From: Enterococcus sp. DIV2402
GTDB taxonomy: Bacteria > Bacillota > Bacilli > Lactobacillales > Enterococcaceae
DNA length: 64,000 bases
NCBI RefSeq assembly: GCF_017426705.2
Contig: NZ_CP147251.1
Span: forward strand, 186,001-250,000
Direction: 5' to 3'
Below the pieces are notes generated by a model. The model worked only from the letters and a program-made list of their open reading frames with translations. It searched no databases and had not been told where the DNA came from. Made by a program: the position numbers and the translations under genes. Positions 36,376 through 44,273 of this stretch are shown piece after piece; positions within the stretch are counted from its first letter, which is position 1, and each line of letters begins with the position of its first letter.

Positions 36376-37037
36376 TTTAAGTTTTCTTTTAAATAAGCAT
36401 ACCACTCTTTTTTCATGCCATACGTTTGTTCAGGGTATTTCGCATAATATTTTTCAGCAAATGTTGTCATTTCTACTACATAGGGATATTCATTCATTTG
36501 GCACCAGTAATTGAGACATTTTTTTACCGAAGGATGATTATATGGTAATTGTTGTTCATAACATAGTGCTAATTCCTGAAGAAAAATCTGAAACTCCTCT
36601 AAATCAAAAGAAGGAACTATTTTTTCTGACACTTTGGCCAATAATTCCTTAGATAACTCGCCTTCACCTAACAAAACAAGCATTTCTGGAGTCACTTCTC
36701 TCCCAGTTTTCAAGTATTCCTCCAAATGAGTCAATTGTATCAAACGATTTTGTAAGGAACCGATTTCTAGCTCTACTCGCTGTTTTTCCTCAAGAATAAA
36801 AGATCCTAAAGGTTGTTTATTTCCTAAAATTTGTTTGATTTCTTCTAAAGAAATTCCCATACGTTTTAAAGAGACAATCATAAACGCAAGAGAAAAGGAA
36901 CGGTCATTATAGAACCGATGTCCTTGGGCATTCTTTTTTGCAGGAGGTAATAAATCAATTTCATCGTAATATTGCAATGTCCGGACGCTAACACCAATCA
37001 GTTGACTGAAGTCTTTAATTTTCAAGAATTTCTCCAT
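36363..37037 (-). CDS. MerR-family transcriptional regulator
   Basis: A 224-residue regulator with a MerR winged HTH (KIKDFSQLIGVSVRTLQYYD, residues 5-24; then LLPPAKKNAQGHRFYND) and coiled dimerisation helix. The C-terminal about 80 residues resemble the TipAS-like effector domain of drug-sensing MerR proteins (ALCYEQQLPYNHPSVKKCLN; then TFAEKYYAKYPEQTYGMKKE). The start at 37037 (AAGGTGG upstream) overlaps the end of the Hsp33-like gene by 23 bp, so both are one operon, probably autoregulated through the 19-bp-spacer promoter at 37682-37712. Confidence 0.88.
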   Translation of the reverse strand: MEKFLKIKDFSQLIGVSVRTLQYYDEIDLLPPAKKNAQGHRFYNDRSFSLAFMIVSLKRMGISLEEIKQILGNKQPLGSFILEEKQRVELEIGSLQNRLIQLTHLEEYLKTGREVTPEMLVLLGEGELSKELLAKVSEKIVPSFDLEEFQIFLQELALCYEQQLPYNHPSVKKCLNYWCQMNEYPYVVEMTTFAEKYYAKYPEQTYGMKKEWYAYLKENLKQDN

Positions 37038-37662
37038 ACGACCCCACCTTTTTTTGCCAAAGTATCTGACCAAACTGTTTGCTATCCTCTTGCCATTTTC
37101 GTAAAGAGTCTGTTTGTCTGTGAATAATTAAATCCCGAACTTTTTGCAACGCTCTTGTTTCCACAAAAGGCAAACCTTGTAAAAGAATTCCTTTGGTTGG
37201 TTGTTCTTTAGAAACCATAAATTCACTAAGTAATTGCTCACTTTGTAAGGAAAAATAAGTCATCACCTCACTCGGGCGCTTTTTTTCAAACGCTACCGTT
37301 CCTGTATGCAATCCTATTGACCAGTCTCCGATAGTGATTGAGACAATTCCTGGATTCACCAATAAACTTTCTAAGCAAAAATCTTTGTCATTCAATTCGT
37401 TAGGATAACGTAACGATACATTATTTTCTTTTATTTCACAAAGAATGTTTTTCTTATTTAAACGGTACAAAAAGCTAATTTTTGTATAAAAATCATGGAT
37501 ACCACCGAATAATACTGCTACGGTTAAAATTTCTTCTAAAAAATGTCGAACTGTCTGATTCCCATAAAACGTTGCTAGTAATGTCTCAGATAAGCTTTGC
37601 GTATCGGTCACCACAATTCGGCATTCTTTAGTATTTGTTAAAATCTTTAATGTATTCATCAT
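37015..37662 (-). CDS. Hsp33-like protein lacking the redox-switch domain
   Basis: A 215-residue protein resembling the N-terminal chaperone domain of Hsp33/HslO. Cues are SETLLATFYGNQTVRHFLEE ILTVAVLFGG-like N-terminal helices, and the block GLHTGTVAF...PSEVMTYFSLQSEQLLSEFM...TKGILLQGLPF, matching Hsp33 VSGE...YYL.SEQ...GG..IQ.MPG. True Hsp33 is about 290 residues with a C-terminal CxC...CxxC zinc switch; here the protein ends after about 215 residues with no Cys pair. The start at 37662 has AGAGGTG 6 bases upstream. It is cotranscribed with the MerR gene. Assignment is by pattern and moderately sure; a redox role is not supported. Confidence 0.6.
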   Translation of the reverse strand: MMNTLKILTNTKECRIVVTDTQSLSETLLATFYGNQTVRHFLEEILTVAVLFGGIHDFYTKISFLYRLNKKNILCEIKENNVSLRYPNELNDKDFCLESLLVNPGIVSITIGDWSIGLHTGTVAFEKKRPSEVMTYFSLQSEQLLSEFMVSKEQPTKGILLQGLPFVETRALQKVRDLIIHRQTDSLRKWQEDSKQFGQILWQKKVGSYGEILEN

Positions 37663-37681
37663 TGCGTTCACCTCTACCATT

Positions 37682-37712
37682 AGCATAGACTATCACGTAA
37701 CGTGAGACGCAA
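37682..37712 (-). promoter_or_regulatory. MerR-type promoter with 19-bp spacer and palindrome
   Basis: -35 TTGCGT (37707-37712), a 19-bp spacer, and -10 TATGCT (37682-37687). The spacer holds the palindrome TCACGTTACGTGA (37693-37705). Overlong 19-bp spacers with a central dyad are the classical MerR-activated architecture, so the downstream MerR protein is the likely regulator. Confidence 0.8.
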
Positions 37713-37716
37713 ATAA

Positions 37717-38112
37717 TTATTCACCTATTATAAATTCAACTGCCTTTATTTCAAAAATCTCAGTTAAAACCTCATTGGCTTTATGAAATATTACAGAGTG
37801 ATCTTTACTAGGCATACAAACGACTTCTTTCTGATCGGATTTGTAGATACTTTTTCCATATTCATCTAAAAACTGAACTTTTTTCCCATCACGTTGAAAC
37901 GCCACATATTCATCCATAAAATCTAAAACTAATTCTTGACGAAATCCTGAGTTTAAAACGATCGCCATAACTAACGAAGACACATCCAAATCTTCTAAGG
38001 GCGTATTGAGCTGTCCTAGTGTAAGACTATAGGAGGTTGTTTTGACAGTTGGACACGCGTTACATCCTCCATTGATTAAATCAGTTGAATAATGAATCGT
38101 TGCTTGCATCAT
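37717..38112 (-). CDS. Unknown protein upstream of the MerR promoter
   Basis: A 131-residue protein, not recognised. The N-terminal half has a Cys pair (GGCNACPTVKT, about residues 17-27), then LGQLNTPLEDLDVSSLVMAI; a C-terminal acidic alpha/beta region follows. No signal peptide or membrane helix. The start is one of two adjacent ATGs at 38112/38109 after AAGGTGG; the in-frame GTG at 38121 overlaps that site. Its stop lies 4 bp from the -35 box of the MerR-type promoter, so it may add readthrough transcript to the operon. Confidence 0.65.
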   Translation of the reverse strand: MMQATIHYSTDLINGGCNACPTVKTTSYSLTLGQLNTPLEDLDVSSLVMAIVLNSGFRQELVLDFMDEYVAFQRDGKKVQFLDEYGKSIYKSDQKEVVCMPSKDHSVIFHKANEVLTEIFEIKAVEFIIGE

Positions 38113-38247
38113 TGTTTCCACCTTCCTTTGTGATTATATTAACATATATGGTGATAATTACTACTATCAACTATTTAGAATGAGAACTTTTCTTGTTTGC
38201 TTCCCAAGAAAGCGCTATAATTAGCTTATTACATATAGGAGGGAATA

Positions 38248-38666
38248 ATGATGAAAAAATGGTTGTTAATTGATTTGATTCTAATTTTTCTATTTGTCCT
38301 TTTTGATTTTTTAGATTACCAAAGCCTTAGTGAATGGCTTTTTATTCCAGCCTTCTTTATATTTATTGGAATAGTTATTACTATTCTGTTCAAAAAAAGA
38401 CATGGTTATGTGGCGTACTTTCGATACACTGTAAAATTCACTGAGTTCCCCTTGATAAACCCTAAGGAATCGCCTGAACCACCCCAAGGTATTCAAATTT
38501 TAGAAGTAAATGATAAAATAAAGAATGGCTGATTTTAAGCAAATTAAGCAAAGAAGAAATTCAAAAATCAATAGATAATTACCTAGATAAAAACCAAGAG
38601 ATTACCGATGGAACTACAAAAATTGTAATTTCTCCTTATATTCATGCTGCTTTTGGTGCTTTATAA
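38248..38666 (+). pseudogene. Small membrane protein gene, probably frameshifted
   Basis: The first frame (38248-38532) encodes 94 residues with two membrane helices (LIDLILIFLFVLFDFL and WLFIPAFFIFIGIVITILF) and a soluble tail ending EVNDKIKNG. A second frame, one base earlier, continues without a gap as LILSKLSKEEIQKSIDNYLD, then KNQEITDGTTKIVISPYIHA AFGAL, to a stop at 38666. The joined protein would be about 138 residues. A one-base deletion near 38524-38531 explains this; a sequencing error or programmed -1 shift are alternatives. AGGAGG precedes the start. No family was recognised. Confidence 0.6.
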
Positions 38667-38709
38667 CAAAAAATAGCTTGTGATATAAATCTGTTAACAA
38701 TAAAGTGCT

Positions 38710-38754
38710 TGAACGCCAAAAATTTGCTTGATTGTGGCAAGTTTTTGGCGTTCA
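38710..38754. terminator. Hairpin between the frameshifted gene and the TetM-like gene
   Basis: A 13-bp perfect stem (TGAACGCCAAAAA and complement) with a 19-base loop; no strong T run, so a weak terminator. Confidence 0.55.
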
Positions 38755-38795
38755 GATATTTTTGACTTCTTTCTACTCATCTTACAAAATCTTTT

Positions 38796-40739
38796 TTATT
38801 TCAATTGGATATGACATTTTTCGTCAACTTGATCCCAAGTTACATCATATCCTTTACCTTTTGCAAAGAAAATTGAATTGGGTGTATGGTTTAAATCATT
38901 GATTGGATTGTATGGATACTTTTCTAAAACGTCTGCTTGATTATGACAAGGATAATACCCTTTAACGGTCGTTGTTAAACGTCCTTTATTTTTGGTAAAT
39001 GATGCAAATTCAATTGGATATTCTAAAAAATTCGCTACAGGAACCATTCCTTCGATGGTAGTTGTATAGTCATCGGCTTCTTCAATCGGTGCAATCTCTC
39101 CTTTGTATTTTTGCAAGTCAGTCACAACCTTTCCTACCAAATCTGTAGAAACGACAATTTTAACTTGATACCAGGGTTCTAGTAATTGACTAGTTGCTTT
39201 CATTAAGCCTTGACGCACCGCACGATAAGTCGCTTCACGAAAATCCCCACCTTTCGTTTCAGGATGATGCGCAATCCCAGCCAGTAAGGTAATAGTTACA
39301 TCCGTCAGTGGTGCACCAATTAATACCCCACGATGCGTTTTTTCGATTAAATGATTTAAGATACCTTTTTGATAATTGATTGCTAATTGTTCTAAAGAAC
39401 ATTGATTTTTTAATACAATGCCTTGCCCTCGAACACCTGGTTCCATCCAAAAGGCCACTTCTGCATAATGACGAAGTGGTTCATAGTGTCCATTTCCTCG
39501 AACAGGTGCTAACAAGGTTTCTTTGTATAAGACACTCGGTTTTGAAAAAGTAATGGTTGCATTAAAACGACGTGCAAAATTTTCTTCAATATAATCCATT
39601 TGAATTTGCCCAACAACTTGAATGAATACTTCGTTCGTCTCTTCTTCATAACGAACATGCAATGACGGATCTTCTTCCTCTAATTGCGCGAAAGCTGACA
39701 ATAATTCGTCACTAGATAATGCAGAGACTATTTGCACTTCTAACGCCGGTTCACGGGTCAATGATTGCACGGGTGGTATTTGTTCTAAAGAAACATCGGT
39801 TGTCGAAAAAACATCGCCGATTCTCAATTGGGAAAGACCCGTTACACCAACAATTTCACCTGCTTGCGCTGTTTGAATCGCGCTTAATTTATTACGTTGG
39901 ACAAATAATTGATTTATTTTCATTTCGCTATTGGGTAATTGAGGACTATGTAGACGATTTTTTACTGAAAATTGTCCAGACAACACTTTTATTAAATGAT
40001 AGCGTTGGCCTTTTTCCGTTAAAATTTTATAGACTTGTCCAATATTTTCGGAATTACTGGCAGGAAGCTGTACTTCCATTAATAAGTCTAATAACGTATC
40101 AATTCCTTCAAGTTGAGCAGCGGAACCACAGATGATTGGAAAAATCTTTCGTTGGCGGACTGCGCGACTAAATTCTTGCTTGATACTATCTACTGTTGCC
40201 TCCTCCATCTGATTCAGCCATTCATCATCGAGTAAGGCCCAATTTTCTTGGAAATCCGGTGTCGCCAAATGATTTCCTACCATAATAAAACGTTCATCTA
40301 GTTGTTCTAAACTTGCTAGTGCTTTTGGAACATTGCTTGTCGGTAAATCACATTTATTGATAAAAATCATCAGAGGTACTTGATAGGTGGCACATAAATC
40401 AATAATAGTCTCCGTATAACCCGTCGCGCCTTCTGTGGCACTCAATAAAACAATCGCTAAATCCGTGACCTGTAAACTCCGCTCCATCTCAAAAGTTAAA
40501 TCCATATGTCCTGGCGTATCAATCAATGTAAACCCCTCTTGATAATCGACTGAGATTGGTTTACTTAAAAAGGTAATGCCTCGTTTGCGTTCTAGTGGAT
40601 CATAGTCAAAGAAAGTCGTCCCTTTGTTGACATTTCCTAATTGAGAAATTTGTCCGCTTTTGTATAATAATGCCTCTGTTAAGGTTGTTTTCCCAGCATC
40701 TACGTGTGAAAAAATACCAATGACTTTTTTTCTATTCAT
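38796..40739 (-). CDS. TetM-like ribosomal-protection / EF-G-family GTPase
   Basis: A 647-residue translational GTPase. G1 is FSHVDAGKTT (residues 10-19), G2/G3 include KRGITFLS and DTPGHMD, and G4 is INKCD. Length and domain order follow Tet(M)/Tet(O), including GRLTTTVKGYYPC near the end. The C-terminus is longer than Tet(M), reading NHTPNSIFFAKGKGYDVTWD, a tail I associate with chromosomal TetM-like homologues rather than acquired tet genes. It could dislodge tetracycline from ribosomes or serve another elongation role. GC content and codon use are like its neighbours, arguing against recent transfer. Start at 40739 after GAGGCG. Confidence 0.75.
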   Translation of the reverse strand: MNRKKVIGIFSHVDAGKTTLTEALLYKSGQISQLGNVNKGTTFFDYDPLERKRGITFLSKPISVDYQEGFTLIDTPGHMDLTFEMERSLQVTDLAIVLLSATEGATGYTETIIDLCATYQVPLMIFINKCDLPTSNVPKALASLEQLDERFIMVGNHLATPDFQENWALLDDEWLNQMEEATVDSIKQEFSRAVRQRKIFPIICGSAAQLEGIDTLLDLLMEVQLPASNSENIGQVYKILTEKGQRYHLIKVLSGQFSVKNRLHSPQLPNSEMKINQLFVQRNKLSAIQTAQAGEIVGVTGLSQLRIGDVFSTTDVSLEQIPPVQSLTREPALEVQIVSALSSDELLSAFAQLEEEDPSLHVRYEEETNEVFIQVVGQIQMDYIEENFARRFNATITFSKPSVLYKETLLAPVRGNGHYEPLRHYAEVAFWMEPGVRGQGIVLKNQCSLEQLAINYQKGILNHLIEKTHRGVLIGAPLTDVTITLLAGIAHHPETKGGDFREATYRAVRQGLMKATSQLLEPWYQVKIVVSTDLVGKVVTDLQKYKGEIAPIEEADDYTTTIEGMVPVANFLEYPIEFASFTKNKGRLTTTVKGYYPCHNQADVLEKYPYNPINDLNHTPNSIFFAKGKGYDVTWDQVDEKCHIQLK

Positions 40740-40781
40740 TTATTTCGCCTCGTCTCTGTCTTACAATCCATTGTAACCAAA

Positions 40782-40810
40782 AAAACACCTACCAACAACG
40801 GTAAGTGTCT
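40782..40810 (-). terminator. Terminator after the ABC-importer operon
   Basis: Stem ACACCTACC / GGTAAGTGT (one G-T pair) followed on the minus strand by T7. Confidence 0.65.
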
Positions 40811-40815
40811 CAAGC

Positions 40816-41841
40816 TTATTCATTCACAACTCGCTGCACATCAACCACAATCACATCTTCTGGATCAATATACAAAAAGTGTGTCTCAGGAATGTCGTGC
40901 CAATCATTTAATCGATCAACCAAAATTTCTTTGCCACGATTTGTTTCAAATCGATAACGTCTAATATTGCCTAAAGTACTCACACTTTGTAATTTTACAG
41001 GAATACGGAAAGCGCCTTTGGTTTCTCTCGTTGCAATTAATTCTGGACGAACGTAATACAAATGACGATTGCCCATCCCTGAAAAAACAGACGTATATTC
41101 ATTGAGTTCTTCCCAATCGAAACTTACATTATTCCCAATGAATTCGGCAACAAATGGATTTTCTGGTGAGGTATAGAGTTCAAATGGCGAAGAAGCTTGC
41201 ACGATTTCACCTGCTTCTAAAACAAAAACTCGATCACTAATTAACATCGCTTCTTCTTGATCATGTGTAACGAATATCATCGTCATATTCAATTCTTTTT
41301 GAATATGGCGTAAATCTTTTTGCAATTGTTTGCGAATTTTGGCATCCAATGCACTCAATGGTTCATCTAGTAATAAAATTTTCGGTTCAGTTGCTAGGGC
41401 ACGTGCCAAAGCCACGCGTTGTTTTTGTCCACCAGATAAGCGTTGAACATTGGTATCGGCAAACTCTGTCAACTGTACTAAATCTAATAGCCGGAACACC
41501 CGTTGATTGATGGTTCCTTTTTCTAATTTTCTAGCTTTTAGACCAAATGCAACATTCTCAAAAACAGTCATCGTTGGAAATAAGGCATAATGCTGAAAAA
41601 CAAAACCAATGTCACGCTCTCTTGTGGGACGATTCTGAATTTCTTCGCCATCTAATTCCAAAATGCCCTCTTGTGGTTGCTCTAAACCAGCAATGCAACG
41701 TAATAAGGTTGATTTTCCACAACCACTTGGTCCTAATAAAGTAACGAACTCGCCTTTTTGAACATCAAAAGAGATATCTTTTAAAATTTTTTTGTCACCA
41801 AAAGATAAGGATAGATTACGAGTGGTTAAGTAATTTTTCAT
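40816..41841 (-). CDS. ABC importer ATPase (PotA/PhnT-like)
   Basis: A 341-residue ATPase. Walker A is GPSGCGKST (about residues 38-46), the signature is RLSGGQKQRVALARAL, Walker B ILLLDEPLSALD, and the H-loop VTHDQEEAM. A C-terminal TOBE domain of about 100 residues follows, as in iron, polyamine and 2-aminoethylphosphonate importers. The start lies 26 bp inside the second permease gene. It is the last gene of the five-gene operon 40816-45354. Confidence 0.9.
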   Translation of the reverse strand: MKNYLTTRNLSLSFGDKKILKDISFDVQKGEFVTLLGPSGCGKSTLLRCIAGLEQPQEGILELDGEEIQNRPTRERDIGFVFQHYALFPTMTVFENVAFGLKARKLEKGTINQRVFRLLDLVQLTEFADTNVQRLSGGQKQRVALARALATEPKILLLDEPLSALDAKIRKQLQKDLRHIQKELNMTMIFVTHDQEEAMLISDRVFVLEAGEIVQASSPFELYTSPENPFVAEFIGNNVSFDWEELNEYTSVFSGMGNRHLYYVRPELIATRETKGAFRIPVKLQSVSTLGNIRRYRFETNRGKEILVDRLNDWHDIPETHFLYIDPEDVIVVDVQRVVNE

Positions 41842-42646
41842 AAATCGGTTCCTCCATTTTTGCTCTCACCACTATTTTTTTTGTTTGTTTTTTATTGAAA
41901 TAGAAAATACTAAACGCTGTCACTAATAAAAATAAAAAATACAAGATCATCACAGCACTCGCCACATGACCATTCTCATTCATTCGGCGAAGCATATAAA
42001 TTCGCAATGTTTCAAATCGTCCACCAATCAATAAGTTGGTTAACATATACTCTCCAAATACCGAAGAAAATACCATCAGGGACACTAAGGTTGTCCCTAC
42101 TTTCAAATTGGGAATAAGTACGCTACGGATAATTGGAAACATTGGCACGCCTAATGTTTCAGCAGCTTCTACTAATTCTTTCATGTTAACCAATTTCATT
42201 TGGTTACTAATACCTAAGTAAACAATTGGTAACATTGAAATAAACAACGCCCCTAATAACACAAAAAACATTGGTATATTAGACTTAGAATAGGTTCTAA
42301 GTAATGCAGTAACTAAAATAACCCCAGGGATGGCATAAGGTAATAAAACAATTTTTTGCAAGGCTTGATCCCAGCGTGGAAAGTACAAATGAATCCAAAT
42401 CATTGTTGGGACTAAAACAATAAAAACGATTACGGTCATCAAAGTTGCTAAGAGAAGTGAACGACCAACTGCCCCTAAAAACGCCCCATCACTTAATAAT
42501 TGAACAAACCATTGCAAAGTAAAATCATCGGGGAAAATACTTTTTTCCCATGAAGTTGAACTCGCATAAAAAAAGGTTGCTAACAATGGACTGAGATAAT
42601 AAATGGCAAATAAACTTAACGTTAGTGTTACCAGAAATTTTTTCAT
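41816..42646 (-). CDS. ABC importer permease 2
   Basis: A 276-residue binding-protein-dependent permease with six predicted helices. The EAA loop is EAAETLGVPMFPIIRSVLIP (about residues 160-179), the cytoplasmic contact to the ATPase. It overlaps the upstream permease by 4 bp (ATGA) and the ATPase gene by 26 bp. Confidence 0.9.
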   Translation of the reverse strand: MKKFLVTLTLSLFAIYYLSPLLATFFYASSTSWEKSIFPDDFTLQWFVQLLSDGAFLGAVGRSLLLATLMTVIVFIVLVPTMIWIHLYFPRWDQALQKIVLLPYAIPGVILVTALLRTYSKSNIPMFFVLLGALFISMLPIVYLGISNQMKLVNMKELVEAAETLGVPMFPIIRSVLIPNLKVGTTLVSLMVFSSVFGEYMLTNLLIGGRFETLRIYMLRRMNENGHVASAVMILYFLFLLVTAFSIFYFNKKQTKKIVVRAKMEEPIYEKLLNHS

Positions 42647-43440
42647 TTTTTCTCCTTTCGTCCAACAATCGACATTAATGTAATCATCATCAAACCAAAT
42701 AAGACTGCTAATGCACTCCCCATATTTGGTTTCGCAAAAACATCTCCAGATACTAATGAGGCAATCCGTACCGTCAATAAATTCACATTGCTTCCTGTTA
42801 ACGCATAGGCCGTTTCATAGGTACCCATTCCGTTGGCAAATAGAATAATAAAGGTTGTGATTAACGAAGGTCGTAAAAATGGCAAAGCTACCTTACGCCA
42901 ATAATAAAATGCAGTTGTGCCTAAAGTGGCAGAAACTTCTGCCCATTCTTTTTTTAATTCACGCATACTTGGATAAAGAAATAACACGCCTAAGGGAATT
43001 TGAAAATAAACATAGGTCAAGCCAAGTCCCCACCATGAATACAGGTCAAAAGCCTGTAAAGACGGCATAACCAATTTCATTACCCCGGCATTACCTAGTA
43101 AGATAATAAAGGAAAATGCCAAGGGAATACCCGCAAAATTTGCCGCTAAATTGGAGACAAAGGTGATTTTTTCTTGTGTTTTTTCAGATAGTTGTAACAG
43201 GCAAATACATAACACCATTGCACCAGTCAATCCTAAAATACAAGAGACCATGGTTATTAATAAACTATTGAAAAATGCTTGATAATAATACGAGTTGCTG
43301 AAAAATTCCGTATAGTTAGTCATGGTCCATGTACCTGTTTGATCACTTTGAAAACTACTTAGTAGCATGAAAATCAGCGGCACAATCAAAAATGCCGCTA
43401 ACAAACTAATTAATGGGACTAATCCTGCATATTTTTTCAT
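42643..43440 (-). CDS. ABC importer permease 1
   Basis: A 265-residue permease with six predicted helices and the EAA-type loop EVSATLGTTAFYYWRKVALP (about residues 169-188). It overlaps the hydrolase gene upstream and the second permease downstream by 4 bp each, so the operon is tightly coupled. Confidence 0.9.
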   Translation of the reverse strand: MKKYAGLVPLISLLAAFLIVPLIFMLLSSFQSDQTGTWTMTNYTEFFSNSYYYQAFFNSLLITMVSCILGLTGAMVLCICLLQLSEKTQEKITFVSNLAANFAGIPLAFSFIILLGNAGVMKLVMPSLQAFDLYSWWGLGLTYVYFQIPLGVLFLYPSMRELKKEWAEVSATLGTTAFYYWRKVALPFLRPSLITTFIILFANGMGTYETAYALTGSNVNLLTVRIASLVSGDVFAKPNMGSALAVLFGLMMITLMSIVGRKEKK

Positions 43441-44273
43441 GATTGTTGCCCCCTAGTGTTTCCGATCTGCATTTTATCAGAAGCTTCAATACCTAATAAA
43501 TTACAAATTAGCGGTGCTACTTCCAATTGATTCATTTGGCGAATACCACTATTTTCTGGAAACTTCGTTGAAAAAATAAATAAGGGAACTTCGCGATGAG
43601 CTGCTAGACTACCACCGTGTAATCCTTTATTATCCATCCCATGATCGGCAGTGACTAAAATTTGATAGCCTAGTTGTAACCATTCAGGTAGACACATGCC
43701 TAAAATTGTATCAACGTGATTAACCGCAGCAGCATATTCTCTTGAATCTGCTGTAAATTTATGTCCGATATCATCAATATTCATTGAATGAATCAGCATG
43801 AAATTAGGGGTATATGTTTGAATAAGATAGTTCGCATCTGCGAAAACATGTGAATCGGGATACCCATCTTCGCTGTAAAAAATACCATGTTGAATAGCTT
43901 TATTTTCGTCGTGTTGAATTCGATGACGGGTAATGTCATAGGGAGCTTCATTAAATAATTCACTTTGCCAATAATACGCAGCAGCTCCGGTTTTTCCACC
44001 TGCTTGTTTCACTAAATCAAATAAAGAAATTTCTTGTGAGCGGCGCACATGGCCATTAGTCAATATGCCATTACGATAACTTGGTACGCCAGTTCCTAAA
44101 ACTTCGTATAATGGACGTGAATTACTTGGCATTTCCGCTATTACTTTAATTAACGTCGCTTGTTGATGTTCAACAAAATGATTCATCACACCCATTTGTT
44201 CAATCGCAGTGTCATAACGACAGCCATCTAAGACAATCAAAATTAATTTTTCTTCCAGTGCCTTATTTGGCAT
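43437..44273 (-). CDS. Alkaline-phosphatase-superfamily hydrolase (phosphodiesterase/phosphonate hydrolase-like)
   Basis: A 278-residue cytoplasmic hydrolase without signal peptide. Metal-site motifs of the superfamily are present: Asp in LIVLDGCRYD, the probable nucleophile region EMPSNSRPLYEVLGTG, Asp/His in MNIDDIGHKFTADS, and DHG in VTADHGMDNKG, with a last His in SLAAHREVPLF. Members cleave phosphomonoesters, phosphodiesters, nucleotides or phosphonoacetate. The start at 44273 has AAAGGAGG and overlaps the binding-protein gene by 11 bp; the longer frame from 44393 lies inside that gene. Its place inside an importer operon suggests it processes the imported solute. Confidence 0.8.
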   Translation of the reverse strand: MPNKALEEKLILIVLDGCRYDTAIEQMGVMNHFVEHQQATLIKVIAEMPSNSRPLYEVLGTGVPSYRNGILTNGHVRRSQEISLFDLVKQAGGKTGAAAYYWQSELFNEAPYDITRHRIQHDENKAIQHGIFYSEDGYPDSHVFADANYLIQTYTPNFMLIHSMNIDDIGHKFTADSREYAAAVNHVDTILGMCLPEWLQLGYQILVTADHGMDNKGLHGGSLAAHREVPLFIFSTKFPENSGIRQMNQLEVAPLICNLLGIEASDKMQIGNTRGQQS

